DNA of 64,000 nucleotides from CAWDPQ01 sp049642465 (lineage in GTDB: Bacteria; Acidobacteriota; Vicinamibacteria; Vicinamibacterales; 2-12-FULL-66-21): positions 33,489 to 97,488 of the forward strand of contig JBAROV010000091.1 of the NCBI GenBank assembly GCA_049642465.1, read 5' to 3'. The notes below the pieces were generated by a model. That model saw nothing but the letters and a program-made list of their open reading frames with translations, was not told where the DNA came from and made no database searches. The position numbers and the translations under genes were made by a program. Position 1 is the stretch's first letter; every line of letters begins with the position of its first letter. This document shows, piece by piece, positions 53,431 through 62,211 of the stretch.

Positions 53431-54089
53431 TGGCGAGGCTCGGTCGTCCCGCCCTGTTCCTCGTGACATCGGGCGCGGCGAGGCGCAAGGTAGACGAGGG
53501 CTGGCAGGCCGCCATCAGCGGCGCGTCTCGGGCTGCCGCAGCCGGTATCGATGTCATTCAAGTCCGTGAGCCGGATCTGCCGGACCGGGCGCTCGCCGAT
53601 CTGGTGCGGACGGTCGTCGGAGAAACAGACGGTTCGCAAACGATGGTCGTGGTAAACGATCGACCCGACGTCGCCGTGTCGGCTGGGGCGGCCGGGGTGC
53701 ATCTCCGCGCCGACGGAATGCCTGCGGCCCGGGTGCGCAAGCTGGCTCCCCCGGGTTTTCTTGTAGGCCGATCCGTCCACTCACTGGCCGAGGCCCGCGA
53801 GGCGGCGCTCGAAGGAGCCGTGGATTATCTGTTCTTCGGTACGGTCTTTCGTTCTGCGAGCAAGTCGGCCGGCCACGCAGTGCAGGGAACGGAAGCGCTC
53901 AGGATCGTGTGCCAGAGCGTCGGTCTCCCGGTGATCGCTATCGGTGGAATCAGTGCCAGGAATGCCACTGAGATTGCCGCGGCGGGTGCAGCCGGTCTCG
54001 CCGCGATTGGATTGTTTGCTGAAGGGTCCCTAACGGAATCGGGCGGACTGCGTGCTCTGGTTCGCGAGCTGCGCGGGGCGTTTGGCTAA
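53430..54089 (+). CDS. ThiE/TenI-family protein (thiamine phosphate synthase-like)
   Basis: This 219-residue TIM-barrel protein resembles thiamine phosphate synthase: IDVIQVREPDLPDRAL, VVVNDRPDVAVSAGAAGVHL, DYLFFGTVFRSASKSAGH and VIAIGGISARNATEIAAAGA. However, residues usually needed for pyrimidine and pyrophosphate binding differ: QVREP instead of QLREK, and HLRADG instead of HLGQ-D/E-D. It may be a TenI-like or altered enzyme rather than a working ThiE. No other thiamine gene is nearby. Confidence 0.8.
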   Translation: MARLGRPALFLVTSGAARRKVDEGWQAAISGASRAAAAGIDVIQVREPDLPDRALADLVRTVVGETDGSQTMVVVNDRPDVAVSAGAAGVHLRADGMPAARVRKLAPPGFLVGRSVHSLAEAREAALEGAVDYLFFGTVFRSASKSAGHAVQGTEALRIVCQSVGLPVIAIGGISARNATEIAAAGAAGLAAIGLFAEGSLTESGGLRALVRELRGAFG

Positions 54090-54127
54090 AGCACCCCTTC
54101 GAATCACTCGATAAGTTATGTAGGGCC

Positions 54128-54901
54128 ATGGATCCGGGTCTCCGCTCACCCCTTCTTGATTTTTTCCGTCGTGGCGAAGCTGCACGCGACGTGAAAATGC
54201 TCGCCGCGCAGGGAGTCATGGCTCCGCGCGCACACGAGCAGGTGGCGCTCCTTGTTCTCCTCTCGGACGACCAGGACCCGGACGTTGCCGCTACGACAGC
54301 CAAAACGCTTGACGCACTGCCGATCGAGCCGCTGCGAGCGTTTCTGGCGCGCACTGACGTCTCTACCGAAATCCGTCAGTTCTTTTCGAAGCGCGGAGTC
54401 GAGCCGGCGGCTGCGCCTGCCGCTGATTCGTCAGAGCCGCTGGTGGATGCCGCGCCGGCTGCCGATGGAGAAACGGCCGGCAAAGACGGCGACGGCGCGG
54501 ATCCGAAGGTGCTTTCGTCATTGTCGATTGTCGAGCGGATGAAGCTCGCCATGAAAGGCACGCGCGAGCAGCGCGCGCAGCTCGTTCGCGACTCGAACCG
54601 GATGGTGGCGACAGCCGTGCTCAGCAGTCCAAAGCTCACCGATGCGGAAGTCGAAGCCTTCGCGAAAATGGGAAACGTTTCGGAGGATGTGCTGCGGATC
54701 ATTGGAACGAACCGGAGCTGGTTGAAGAACTACGGGGTGACACTCGGTCTCGTGAAAAACCCCAAGACGCCGCCAGGGATTTCCATGCAGCTCATCAACC
54801 GTCTCAGCGAACGCGACGTGAAGATGCTCGCCGTCGATCGCAATGTTCCGGAAGCCCTCAGACTCGTGGCCAGGAAACTGATGGTGAAGGCCCTCAAATA
54901 G
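54128..54901 (+). CDS. Conserved helical protein of unknown function
   Basis: I do not recognise a named family with certainty. The 257 residues are mostly helical, with HEAT-like features in the N-terminus (VALLVLLSDDQDPDVAATTA), an acidic Ala/Asp linker and a C-terminal domain (KLAMKGTREQRAQLVRDSNR, VEAFAKMGNVSEDVLRIIG, MQLINRLSERDVKMLAVDRN) that recalls DUF2336-type repeats. No membrane segment. It converges on the small minus-strand gene, overlapping it by eight bases. Confidence 0.7.
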   Translation: MDPGLRSPLLDFFRRGEAARDVKMLAAQGVMAPRAHEQVALLVLLSDDQDPDVAATTAKTLDALPIEPLRAFLARTDVSTEIRQFFSKRGVEPAAAPAADSSEPLVDAAPAADGETAGKDGDGADPKVLSSLSIVERMKLAMKGTREQRAQLVRDSNRMVATAVLSSPKLTDAEVEAFAKMGNVSEDVLRIIGTNRSWLKNYGVTLGLVKNPKTPPGISMQLINRLSERDVKMLAVDRNVPEALRLVARKLMVKALK

Positions 54902-55151
54902 GACGCCGTCCTCGATTACGGGTCTTCCTCTTTTGCCACTCCCGCCGCATTTCGGCGAGCCCTTCCATGTAGACCGTCGCGCGTTGCCGATCCTCTGGCG
55001 ACGGTATCGATTTCAGGAGGTCGATTGCGCGGTCGAAGTCGCGCTCAATGGTCGCGGCCTTCGTCTTGAAATACAGGTTTCGGATTTCGCCAAGAATCTC
55101 CGCCACGCTTCGGCCGCCCGGCACTTCCTCGAGTGGTATGTGTTTGGCCAT
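54894..55151 (-). CDS. Small charged protein of unknown function
   Basis: This 85-residue protein is helical and highly charged, with a basic tail (REWQKRKTRNRGRRPI). It follows polX by 15 bases on the minus strand and may be cotranscribed with it. No family recognised. Confidence 0.6.
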   Translation of the reverse strand: MAKHIPLEEVPGGRSVAEILGEIRNLYFKTKAATIERDFDRAIDLLKSIPSPEDRQRATVYMEGLAEMRREWQKRKTRNRGRRPI

Positions 55152-55166
55152 CGCGAATCGGCGACG

Positions 55167-56888
55167 TTACCGGTTGCGTCGCAGCGCGGACGTGAACGCC
55201 TCGACCGAGCGGGTATTCAATACATCCTCTGGCTCGAGCCACGCCCGTCGCGCGACGCCGATGCCCCAGCGCAGAACCCCGAGTGCCGCGGGAGAGTGCG
55301 CGTCTGACGCCACGATCAGACGGACGCCCTGCGCGTGCGCGTGCCGAGCCTGGACCTCGTCCAGGTCGAGACGATCCACCTGCGAGTTGATTTCCATGGC
55401 AACCCCGGCGGCTGCTGCCGCGGCAAACACCCGATCGGTATCGAAACGATACGGCTCGCGCCTGAGGATCAGTCGGCCGGTGGGGTGGCCGATCGCGTCG
55501 ACATACGGGCACTCAATCGCGCGAAGCAGCCGATCGGTCATTTGCGCCTGGTCCAGGTTGAACGCGGAGTGAACGGAGGCGACGACGTAGTCCAGTTCGG
55601 CAAGGCAGTCGGGTGCGAGATCCAGTGTGCCGTCCGCCCGGATGTCGCACTCGATGCCCGCGAGCACCGTGAATCCTTCGAAGTCCGGAAGGCCATTGAG
55701 CGAGCGCACGTGACGGGCATGCGCGAGTGTCCGCTCCTCGTTCAATCCGTTAGCCATGGCGAGCGCCTGACTGTGGTCGGTGATTGCGATGTAGCGGAGT
55801 CCGGCGTCCCTGGCTGCCCGCGCCATCGTTTCTGCATCAGCGCGGCCGTCGGTGGCCGACGTGTGCATGTGAAGGTCGCCCTGGACATCCTGGCGCTCGA
55901 CGAGACGCGGGAGCGCGCGCCGTTCCGCTGCCTCAATTTCGCCGCGGTTCTCACGGAGCTCCGGCGGCACAAATCCGAGGCCAAGCGCTTCGTAGATCCC
56001 TTCCTCCGATTCGCCGGCGACCACGGCGCCATCCGAGAGCCTGTACAACCCATACTCGTTCAGCTTGTATCCGCGCTGGATCGCCCGATCCCGCAGGGTA
56101 ATGTTGTGACTCTTGGACCCCGTGAAGTACTGCAGCGCCGCACCCAGACTCTCCCGTGGCACCAACCGCAAGTCGGCTTGAAACCCTCCCCAGAGCAGCA
56201 CACTCGATTTGGTATCGCCGTGAAGGAGAATGCGCTCGACCAGTCGATATCCCGTGAACACCTCCATCACCGACGCCGGTGCACCGGCCGCGAGGATGTC
56301 GAGATCGCCGCATGTCTCGCAGCCGCGGCGCAGGCTGCCAACGAGACCGATCCAGGCCTCGGGCGCGTGTTCGCGCAGCGCAGAGACGAGCGCGCTGGCC
56401 GTGTCGTACGCCTCGGCCATTAGTCGGCGTCCTGCTACCCGCGCTCGCTCTTCGACGGCTTTCAGAATCTGCGCTTCCTTTTTGAGGCCCATACCTTTGA
56501 GACCGCGAAGCCGTCCATCTCGTGCGGCGGCCTGCAGGTCATCGAGCGTTCGCACACCAAGCTCGCGGTAGAGCATGGAGACGGTCTTCGGCCCCACACC
56601 CTGGAGGTGCAGCATGTCGAGAATGCTCGGCGGGAACTCCTGCAGAAGATCCTGGTGGTAGGCAATCGATCCCGTGTTCAGCAGTTCTGCGATCTTGCCG
56701 GCAAGATCCTTCCCGATGCCGGGAAGCCCTTTGAGATCCGGTTCGGACATCGTGGCGATGGGGGACGGCGCGTGCGTGACGGTCTCTGCGGCGTTGCGGT
56801 ACGCGCGAATCTTGAAGGGATTCTCCCCTTTGATTTCGAGCAGATCGCCAATTTCTGCGAGCACGCGGGCTATGGCAAGGTTATCCAA
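55167..56888 (-). CDS. polX: DNA polymerase/3'-5' exonuclease PolX
   Basis: This 573-residue repair polymerase has an N-terminal helix-hairpin-helix region (LPGIGKDLAGKIAELLNTG, LQGVGPKTVSMLYRELGVRT), a family X nucleotidyltransferase core (GSLRRGCETCGDLDILAAG) and a C-terminal PHP exonuclease domain (DLHMHTSATDGRADAETM, ITDHSQAL, ECDIRADGTLDL, IASDAHSP-like end as VASDAHSP). It acts in gap filling in base excision repair. It lies 17 bases after the GHMP kinase gene. Confidence 0.95.
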   Translation of the reverse strand: MDNLAIARVLAEIGDLLEIKGENPFKIRAYRNAAETVTHAPSPIATMSEPDLKGLPGIGKDLAGKIAELLNTGSIAYHQDLLQEFPPSILDMLHLQGVGPKTVSMLYRELGVRTLDDLQAAARDGRLRGLKGMGLKKEAQILKAVEERARVAGRRLMAEAYDTASALVSALREHAPEAWIGLVGSLRRGCETCGDLDILAAGAPASVMEVFTGYRLVERILLHGDTKSSVLLWGGFQADLRLVPRESLGAALQYFTGSKSHNITLRDRAIQRGYKLNEYGLYRLSDGAVVAGESEEGIYEALGLGFVPPELRENRGEIEAAERRALPRLVERQDVQGDLHMHTSATDGRADAETMARAARDAGLRYIAITDHSQALAMANGLNEERTLAHARHVRSLNGLPDFEGFTVLAGIECDIRADGTLDLAPDCLAELDYVVASVHSAFNLDQAQMTDRLLRAIECPYVDAIGHPTGRLILRREPYRFDTDRVFAAAAAAGVAMEINSQVDRLDLDEVQARHAHAQGVRLIVASDAHSPAALGVLRWGIGVARRAWLEPEDVLNTRSVEAFTSALRRNR

Positions 56889-56905
56889 GGCGATCGGCGC
56901 GGCGT

Positions 56906-57919
56906 CTATTGGGTGCGGCGCATGTCGAGGCGAAGACCATCACGTTCGATGTGGAAGTCGAGAAGTTGCGCTCCGGCGTCTTGCAGCGCCTGTCTGATCG
57001 CTGGCAGGTGCGCCGGCCCGCCGATGCAGAACAGGCAGCCGCCGCCGCCGGCGCCACAGACTTTACCGCCGTAGGCACCGGCTTCTTTCGCCGCTGCCAG
57101 CATCGCGTCGATCGCCGGCGTCGTCACGCCGGGTGCAAGCCCCTTGCGATTTTCCCATTCCTCAGCGATTTGATGCCCGACGGCTGGCCAGTCACCCCGT
57201 TCGAGGGCGGCCCTCATGGCGGCCGCAATATCGCGAATGCGTCCGAACCGCGCCTGGACGTCCTTGTCGCCGTCGATGTGGCGTTTGATGACTTCCCAGT
57301 TGTTGATACCGGAGTTTCGAGAGGCCTTCGTGTAGGCGAGCACGAGATGCCGTTCGAGATCAGCCGCGGCGAGCGGCAGGGCCACGCGCTTCACGCTGTC
57401 TACACCCAACTCCACCGCGGAAACGCCACCGTAGAGCGCGGGGCGGAAATCCTGGGCTCCCGTTGGCACGTCGATCGCCTGCGCCTCGACGTTCATCGCG
57501 ATCTGCATCAGCGATTCGTCGCTCCGCGGCTTGCCGGTCCAGGCCGCCAGCGCCGCACACACCGCGATGTTGAGCGCCGAGGAGCCGGCGATCCCCGCAC
57601 CGACCGGTGACTCGCTCCGCGTCCTCAGCTCGAGCCCTTCCGCCTGGAAGTAGTGCAGGAGACGTCCGAGCAGTCGCAGCTCCGTGCTGTCGCGCAGCTC
57701 GCTCCAGTGGCTGGCCTCAACCGTCACACCGGTATCGTCCGAGACGATGCGGACGCGCCGTTCGCGAGTGCGGCCATAAGGGCGGATCGAGCAGTGGGCG
57801 CGAAGGCTGATCGCGGCGTTGAGCGTCTGCGCCCCATCATGAAAAAGATACAGCGGCCAGATATCGAGGGTGCCGCCTGCCAGATCGATTCGCGTGGGCG
57901 CCGACGATTCGATGAACAC
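56906..57919 (-). CDS. GHMP-family small-molecule kinase
   Basis: This 337-residue kinase has the three GHMP motifs: APTRIDLAGGTLDIWPL near the N-terminus, the ATP loop PVGAGIAGSSALNIAV, and AGAYGGKVCGAGGGGCLFC near the C-terminus. The family phosphorylates sugars, mevalonate or similar; the form resembles sugar-1-kinases and heptose-7-phosphate kinases, but the substrate cannot be decided. The GTG start at 57919 lacks a Shine-Dalgarno; TACCAT lies eight bases upstream on the minus strand. Neighbouring cell-wall genes are on the opposite strand. Confidence 0.88.
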   Translation of the reverse strand: MFIESSAPTRIDLAGGTLDIWPLYLFHDGAQTLNAAISLRAHCSIRPYGRTRERRVRIVSDDTGVTVEASHWSELRDSTELRLLGRLLHYFQAEGLELRTRSESPVGAGIAGSSALNIAVCAALAAWTGKPRSDESLMQIAMNVEAQAIDVPTGAQDFRPALYGGVSAVELGVDSVKRVALPLAAADLERHLVLAYTKASRNSGINNWEVIKRHIDGDKDVQARFGRIRDIAAAMRAALERGDWPAVGHQIAEEWENRKGLAPGVTTPAIDAMLAAAKEAGAYGGKVCGAGGGGCLFCIGGPAHLPAIRQALQDAGAQLLDFHIERDGLRLDMRRTQ

Positions 57920-58002
57920 GAGGGGGAATGGTACCGCATGTCAAAGCCGAAATCCCAATGCCGTACACCCGTCTTGCCTTCCTTCTCTTGACTTGCTTCG
58001 TG

Positions 58003-58026
58003 GTCGTCGTGTCGTCGTGTCGTCGT
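58003..58026. repeat. Octamer tandem array (GTCGTCGT)
   Basis: Three exact GTCGTCGT copies lie in the 165-base spacer between the divergent GHMP kinase and nagZ genes. Confidence 0.9.
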
Positions 58027-58072
58027 GTGTGCCGCAGGCACCGGCCGTGGGTCGTTCGGGCGACGCCGCGGC

Positions 58073-58078
58073 TATAAT
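58073..58078 (+). promoter_or_regulatory. Consensus -10 of nagZ, probably leaderless
   Basis: A perfect TATAAT is only six bases before ATG 58085, where transcription should start, and no Shine-Dalgarno is possible. The -35 is weak. Confidence 0.55.
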
Positions 58079-58084
58079 TCGACG

Positions 58085-59188
58085 ATGTCTCCGCGAGATC
58101 TCCGCCACCATGTCGGTCAACTGGCGATTGCCGGATTCTCGGGGTACAGCATTCCCTCGGACCTGCGGCTCCTCGCGCGCGAATTCGATCTTGGCGGCGT
58201 CATTTTCTTTGCCCGCAACGTGGAATCACCCGAGCAAGTGGCGGAGCTGTCGCGGGAGGCGCGGGCACTGGCAGGCGAGATCCCGTTGTGGGTGAGCGTC
58301 GACCAGGAAGGGGGACGAGTGGCGCGCCTGAAGGCGCCGTTCACCGTCTGGCCGCCGATGATGACGCTTGGTCGCAGCGGCGACACGACTCTCGCGGCGC
58401 GCTTCGCGCGCGCATTGGCGACCGAGCTGCAAGCGGTCGGCATCTCGCTGGATTACACGCCCGTTCTTGACATTCACACGAACCCGCGAAACCCAGTGAT
58501 CGGTGACCGCGCGTTGGCCGAACGCGCGGAGGACGTCGCGAGACTTGGCCGCGTGATTATTGAAACGCTGCAGAACGAAGGGATAGCCGCTTGCGGAAAA
58601 CACTTCCCCGGGCACGGCGATACGAGCACTGACTCACATCACGAATTGCCGATCGTCGAGCACCCGCCGGATCGCCTCGAGGCGGTGGAGTTTGTGCCGT
58701 TTCGAGAGGCCATCGAGGCTGGCGTCGCGGCCGTTATGACGGCGCACATCCTCGTGCCGGCGCTTGACGAAGAGCGTCCCGCCACGTTGTCGCCTGCAAT
58801 TGTGAACGGGATGCTGAAGAAGAAACTGAGGTTTGGCGGCCTGGTGTTGAGCGACGATCTGGGCATGAACGCGATCAGCAAGCGATACGGCGTGCCGGAG
58901 GCGACGGTGGCCGCCATTTCGGCGGGATGCGACGCGGTGCTGATGTGCGGCGCCGCCCAGGAGCCACAGGTCGCGGCGCTCGAGGCGGTCATCTACTCGG
59001 TTGAGCAGGGCACACTGCCGCTGCCTCGCGTCGAGGACGCCCTTGCACGCCACCGGCGGGTGAAGGAGCGCTTCCTCGCGACGGAAAGCGCGCAGCGATC
59101 GCGGCCGCTCGAAGGTCGAGCCCTGCGCGCCGTGCTCGGCCGGGACGAACATCAGGCCGTTGCCGCTGAAATGGCCAGGTTCGCCTAA
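58085..59188 (+). CDS. nagZ: Beta-N-acetylhexosaminidase NagZ (GH3)
   Basis: This 367-residue cytoplasmic glycosidase removes GlcNAc from anhydro-muropeptides during wall recycling. It has GVIFFARNVESPEQV, VSVDQEGGRVARL, the family loop KHFPGHGDTSTDSHHELP with the catalytic His/Asp, and VLSDDLGMNAI. ATG 58085 is chosen over an upstream in-frame start at 58025, which would precede the -10. ldcA begins four bases after its stop. Confidence 0.93.
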   Translation: MSPRDLRHHVGQLAIAGFSGYSIPSDLRLLAREFDLGGVIFFARNVESPEQVAELSREARALAGEIPLWVSVDQEGGRVARLKAPFTVWPPMMTLGRSGDTTLAARFARALATELQAVGISLDYTPVLDIHTNPRNPVIGDRALAERAEDVARLGRVIIETLQNEGIAACGKHFPGHGDTSTDSHHELPIVEHPPDRLEAVEFVPFREAIEAGVAAVMTAHILVPALDEERPATLSPAIVNGMLKKKLRFGGLVLSDDLGMNAISKRYGVPEATVAAISAGCDAVLMCGAAQEPQVAALEAVIYSVEQGTLPLPRVEDALARHRRVKERFLATESAQRSRPLEGRALRAVLGRDEHQAVAAEMARFA

Positions 59189-59192
59189 GCGC

Positions 59193-60119
59193 ATGCGAAA
59201 GCCACGCGCACTCCGGCCAGGCGACCGGATCGCGATTGTTGCTCCCGCCAGTCCCTTTACCCGCGAAGACTTCGACGCCGGCATCGAGGAGATTCGAAGA
59301 CTCGGGTTCGAACCGGTCTACGACGAGGACGTGTTCGCCCGCGATCGCTACCTCGCCGGGCCGCCCGAGCTGCGAGCGCGTGCGTTCCTGACGGCATGGG
59401 TTGATCCAAGCGTGAGCGCCGTGGTGGCGGTGCGGGGCGGATACGGCAGCGTTCATTTGTTGCCGTTGCTCGATACGCATCATATCGAGACGATGCCGAA
59501 GATCTTCATGGGCTACAGCGACAACACGTCGCTGCTCACGTGGCTGACGCAGCAGTGCGGGATCGTCGCGTTTCACGGACCAATGCTTGCGGGACGCCTG
59601 GCCAGGGGTGTCGAAGGGTACGATCGAGATACGCTCATGCGGTGTTTGTGCCGACCCGAGCCAGTAGGGGAGATCGTGCACCCGCAGGTCGAGACACTCG
59701 TAGCTGGTGATGCCGCAGGCACCCTCGTTGGTGGGACGCTGACACAGCTTGCTGCCTCGCTCGGGACGCCGTTCGCATTTTCCCCACCCGAGGGGTGCGT
59801 GCTCTTTCTGGACGAAGTGGGGGAGCGGCCCTACCGCCTCGATCGCCTGCTCACGCAGCTTCGCCTCGCGGGCATCCTGTCCCGCACGGCCGCTCTGGTG
59901 TTTGGTGAACTGCCTGAGTGCGACGAGCCCGGCGGAACGTTGATGGGTAGGGAGACCATCCGCGAGTTGACGAAGGACTTTCCTGGGCCTGTGCTCTTCG
60001 GGCTTCCTTCGGGGCACACCGACGGCGCGTGTCTGACAATTCCGCTCGGCGTTCGCGCTCGCGTGATTGCGGGATCCCGCCCGGCACTCGTCATAGAGGA
60101 GTCTGCCGTTTCCAGATGA
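59193..60119 (+). CDS. ldcA: Muramoyltetrapeptide (LD-)carboxypeptidase, S66 family
   Basis: This 308-residue serine peptidase trims the terminal D-Ala from tetrapeptides in wall recycling. Signatures are LRPGDRIAIVAPASPFTRED, RGGYGSVHLLPLLD, the nucleophile elbow IFMGYSDNTSLLTWL and LFLDEVGERPYRLDRLLTQL. ATG 59193 begins the conserved region; TTG 59160 would overlap nagZ. Its stop overlaps the mpl ATG. Confidence 0.94.
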   Translation: MRKPRALRPGDRIAIVAPASPFTREDFDAGIEEIRRLGFEPVYDEDVFARDRYLAGPPELRARAFLTAWVDPSVSAVVAVRGGYGSVHLLPLLDTHHIETMPKIFMGYSDNTSLLTWLTQQCGIVAFHGPMLAGRLARGVEGYDRDTLMRCLCRPEPVGEIVHPQVETLVAGDAAGTLVGGTLTQLAASLGTPFAFSPPEGCVLFLDEVGERPYRLDRLLTQLRLAGILSRTAALVFGELPECDEPGGTLMGRETIRELTKDFPGPVLFGLPSGHTDGACLTIPLGVRARVIAGSRPALVIEESAVSR

Positions 60120-61513
60120 CCCGGATCCATTTAATCGGCATTTGCGGCACCGCAATGGGCACTCTCGCGGCGTTGCTCAAGAGTCGCGGCCACGACGTGC
60201 GTGGGTCGGACGAGAACGTGTATCCGCCGATGAGCGATTTTCTCCAGCAGCAGGGCATCACGACGCTGCAGGGGTACCGTGCCGAGCACATCACCGCAGA
60301 TCTCGACCTCGTGGTTGTGGGTAACGCAATCTCGCGCGGGAATCCTGAGCTCGAAGAAGTGCTCGATCGCAAGATCCGCTATTGTTCGCTGCCGGAAGCG
60401 ATCCGAGACAATTTTCTCTGGGGCGCCCGTTCGATTGTGATCGCCGGGACGCACGGAAAGACAACGACGACCTCGTTGACCGGATGGCTATTGACCTACG
60501 GCGGTGCCGACCCGAGTGTGTTCATCGGCGGCATTGCGGAGAATTTCGCCGGCAGCTACCGGATCGGCGGCGGGCGCGAGTTCGTGATCGAAGGGGATGA
60601 ATACGACAGCGCGTTTTTCGACAAGACCGCCAAGTTTCTGAAATACCTGCCCGACATCGCGGTCGTGAACAACATCGAGTTCGACCACGCCGACATCTAT
60701 CCCAATCTCGATTCGATCCGGCTCGCCTTTCAGCGTCTCGTCAACCTTGTGCCACGTCGTGGCCTGCTGCTGCTCGGGGCCGACAATGCCGACGCCCTGG
60801 CACTTCGCGAACGCGCGCGCTGCCGGGTCGAAACGTTTGGTCTCTCGGACGGCGCCGACTGGCAGGCACACGACCTGCGCGTGTCCGAGAGTTCGACGTC
60901 GTTTTCCGTCAGGCGCAGCGGTCAGCCGGCGGGCAGCTTCGAAGTGCCGCTGCTCGGCGCCTATAACGTGCGCAACGCTCTTGCGTCCATAGCGATCGCC
61001 GCGGCCGTGGGCTTGAACGTGGATACGATGGCGGACGGGCTTCGAAAATTCAAAGGAGTCCGCCGACGCATGGAGCACCGCGGAACGGCGGCGGGAATTG
61101 CCGTGTACGACGACTTTGCCCACCATCCCACGGCAATCCAGGAGACTCTGACCGCAGTCCGTTCGGCGTTCCCGGATCGGCGGATTTGGGGAATCTTCGA
61201 GCCACGATCCGCCACTTCATGCCGTCGCGTGTTTCAGTCTGATTTCGTTCGCGCGCTGTCGAACGCCGATCTCGTGGTGCTTCCGGCTGTCTTCCGTTCG
61301 ACGTTGCCGGAGGACGAGCGGTTGTCCACAGAACAAATCGTCGCCGATCTCAAGGAATCCGGCGTCAACGCCCGCTTCATTCCCGCCGTTGACGACATCG
61401 TCCGCCACGTCGCCAAAGAGGCGCGCGACGGCGACCTCGTTGTGGTGATGTCGAATGGCGGGTTCGACAATATTCATCAGAAGTTGCTGTCCGCGCTCGA
61501 GGCCCGACAGTGA
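60116..61513 (+). CDS. mpl: UDP-N-acetylmuramate:L-alanyl-gamma-D-glutamyl-meso-diaminopimelate ligase
   Basis: This 465-residue Mur-ligase family enzyme attaches recycled tripeptide to UDP-MurNAc. It has the N-terminal IHLIGICGTAMGTLAALLK, ATP loop AGTHGKTTTTSLTGWLL, GDEYDSAFFDKTAKF and VYDDFAHHPTAIQETL. The ICGTAMG form and the EYDSAFFDK segment fit Mpl better than MurC. It directly continues the nagZ-ldcA recycling series. Confidence 0.93.
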   Translation: MTRIHLIGICGTAMGTLAALLKSRGHDVRGSDENVYPPMSDFLQQQGITTLQGYRAEHITADLDLVVVGNAISRGNPELEEVLDRKIRYCSLPEAIRDNFLWGARSIVIAGTHGKTTTTSLTGWLLTYGGADPSVFIGGIAENFAGSYRIGGGREFVIEGDEYDSAFFDKTAKFLKYLPDIAVVNNIEFDHADIYPNLDSIRLAFQRLVNLVPRRGLLLLGADNADALALRERARCRVETFGLSDGADWQAHDLRVSESSTSFSVRRSGQPAGSFEVPLLGAYNVRNALASIAIAAAVGLNVDTMADGLRKFKGVRRRMEHRGTAAGIAVYDDFAHHPTAIQETLTAVRSAFPDRRIWGIFEPRSATSCRRVFQSDFVRALSNADLVVLPAVFRSTLPEDERLSTEQIVADLKESGVNARFIPAVDDIVRHVAKEARDGDLVVVMSNGGFDNIHQKLLSALEARQ

Positions 61514-62205
61514 GCGCGGATGGCGCGCCAGGGATCGTCCGCATCGCCAGCGCGGGGGACTCCGCGCTCTTGATCGAGTTTCCACAGACGATTTCCCCGG
61601 CAATCAATGCGCGTGCGATAGCGCTGGCCGATGCCATCCGCCGGCGCTGCGGGACAGCCGTCCGCGATGCCGTCGTCGGCTACGCCACGCTGACCCTGTA
61701 CTTCGACCCGCTTGTGGTTGACGCCACGTGGATGGAAGCGGAAACCCGTGAGATCGCCGCGGCTGCTGACGATGGACTCGGTGGCTCTGGCGTACTCGTC
61801 GAAGTGCCGGTGTGCTACGGTGGCCAGTTCGGTCCTGATCTCGAGGACGTCGCTGTGTTTGGCGGATGCAGCCAGGAGGAAGTGATCGCCATTCACGCCG
61901 AGAGCACCTACCGCGTGTACATGATTGGCTTTGTTCCCGGCTTCGCCTACATGGCCGTTGTGGATGACAGGATTGCGGCGCCCCGCCGGCCTACGCCGCG
62001 CAGTGCGGTTCCTGCGGGGTCGGTAGCGATCGCTGGCGCGCAGACTGGCATTTACCCGGCTGTCACCCCCGGCGGATGGAACATCATTGGGCGAACACCG
62101 TTGAAACCCTTCGACGTCGCACGCTCGCAGCCGACGCTGTTTCGCGCCGGGGATATGGTTCGCTTCAGGCCGATATCTCCCCGCGAGTACGACGACCTCC
62201 GCTGA
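61510..62205 (+). CDS. pxpB: 5-oxoprolinase subunit B (KipI-like)
   Basis: This 231-residue protein has the KipI/allophanate-hydrolase-subunit-1 layout: GDSALLIEFPQTISPAINAR, VEVPVCYGGQFGPDLEDVA, IGFVPGFAYMAVVDDRIAAP and VPAGSVAIAGAQTGIYPAVT. With PxpA and PxpC it opens 5-oxoproline to glutamate using ATP. GTG 61510 overlaps the mpl stop. pxpA is not found next to it. Confidence 0.92.
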   Translation: MSADGAPGIVRIASAGDSALLIEFPQTISPAINARAIALADAIRRRCGTAVRDAVVGYATLTLYFDPLVVDATWMEAETREIAAAADDGLGGSGVLVEVPVCYGGQFGPDLEDVAVFGGCSQEEVIAIHAESTYRVYMIGFVPGFAYMAVVDDRIAAPRRPTPRSAVPAGSVAIAGAQTGIYPAVTPGGWNIIGRTPLKPFDVARSQPTLFRAGDMVRFRPISPREYDDLR

Positions 62206-62211
62206 CCTGCC

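Noticed and set aside
60029..60115. N-terminal extension of Mpl
   Set aside because: The conserved IHLIGICGTAMG starts right after ATG 60116, which overlaps the ldcA stop; the extension is basic and not family-like.
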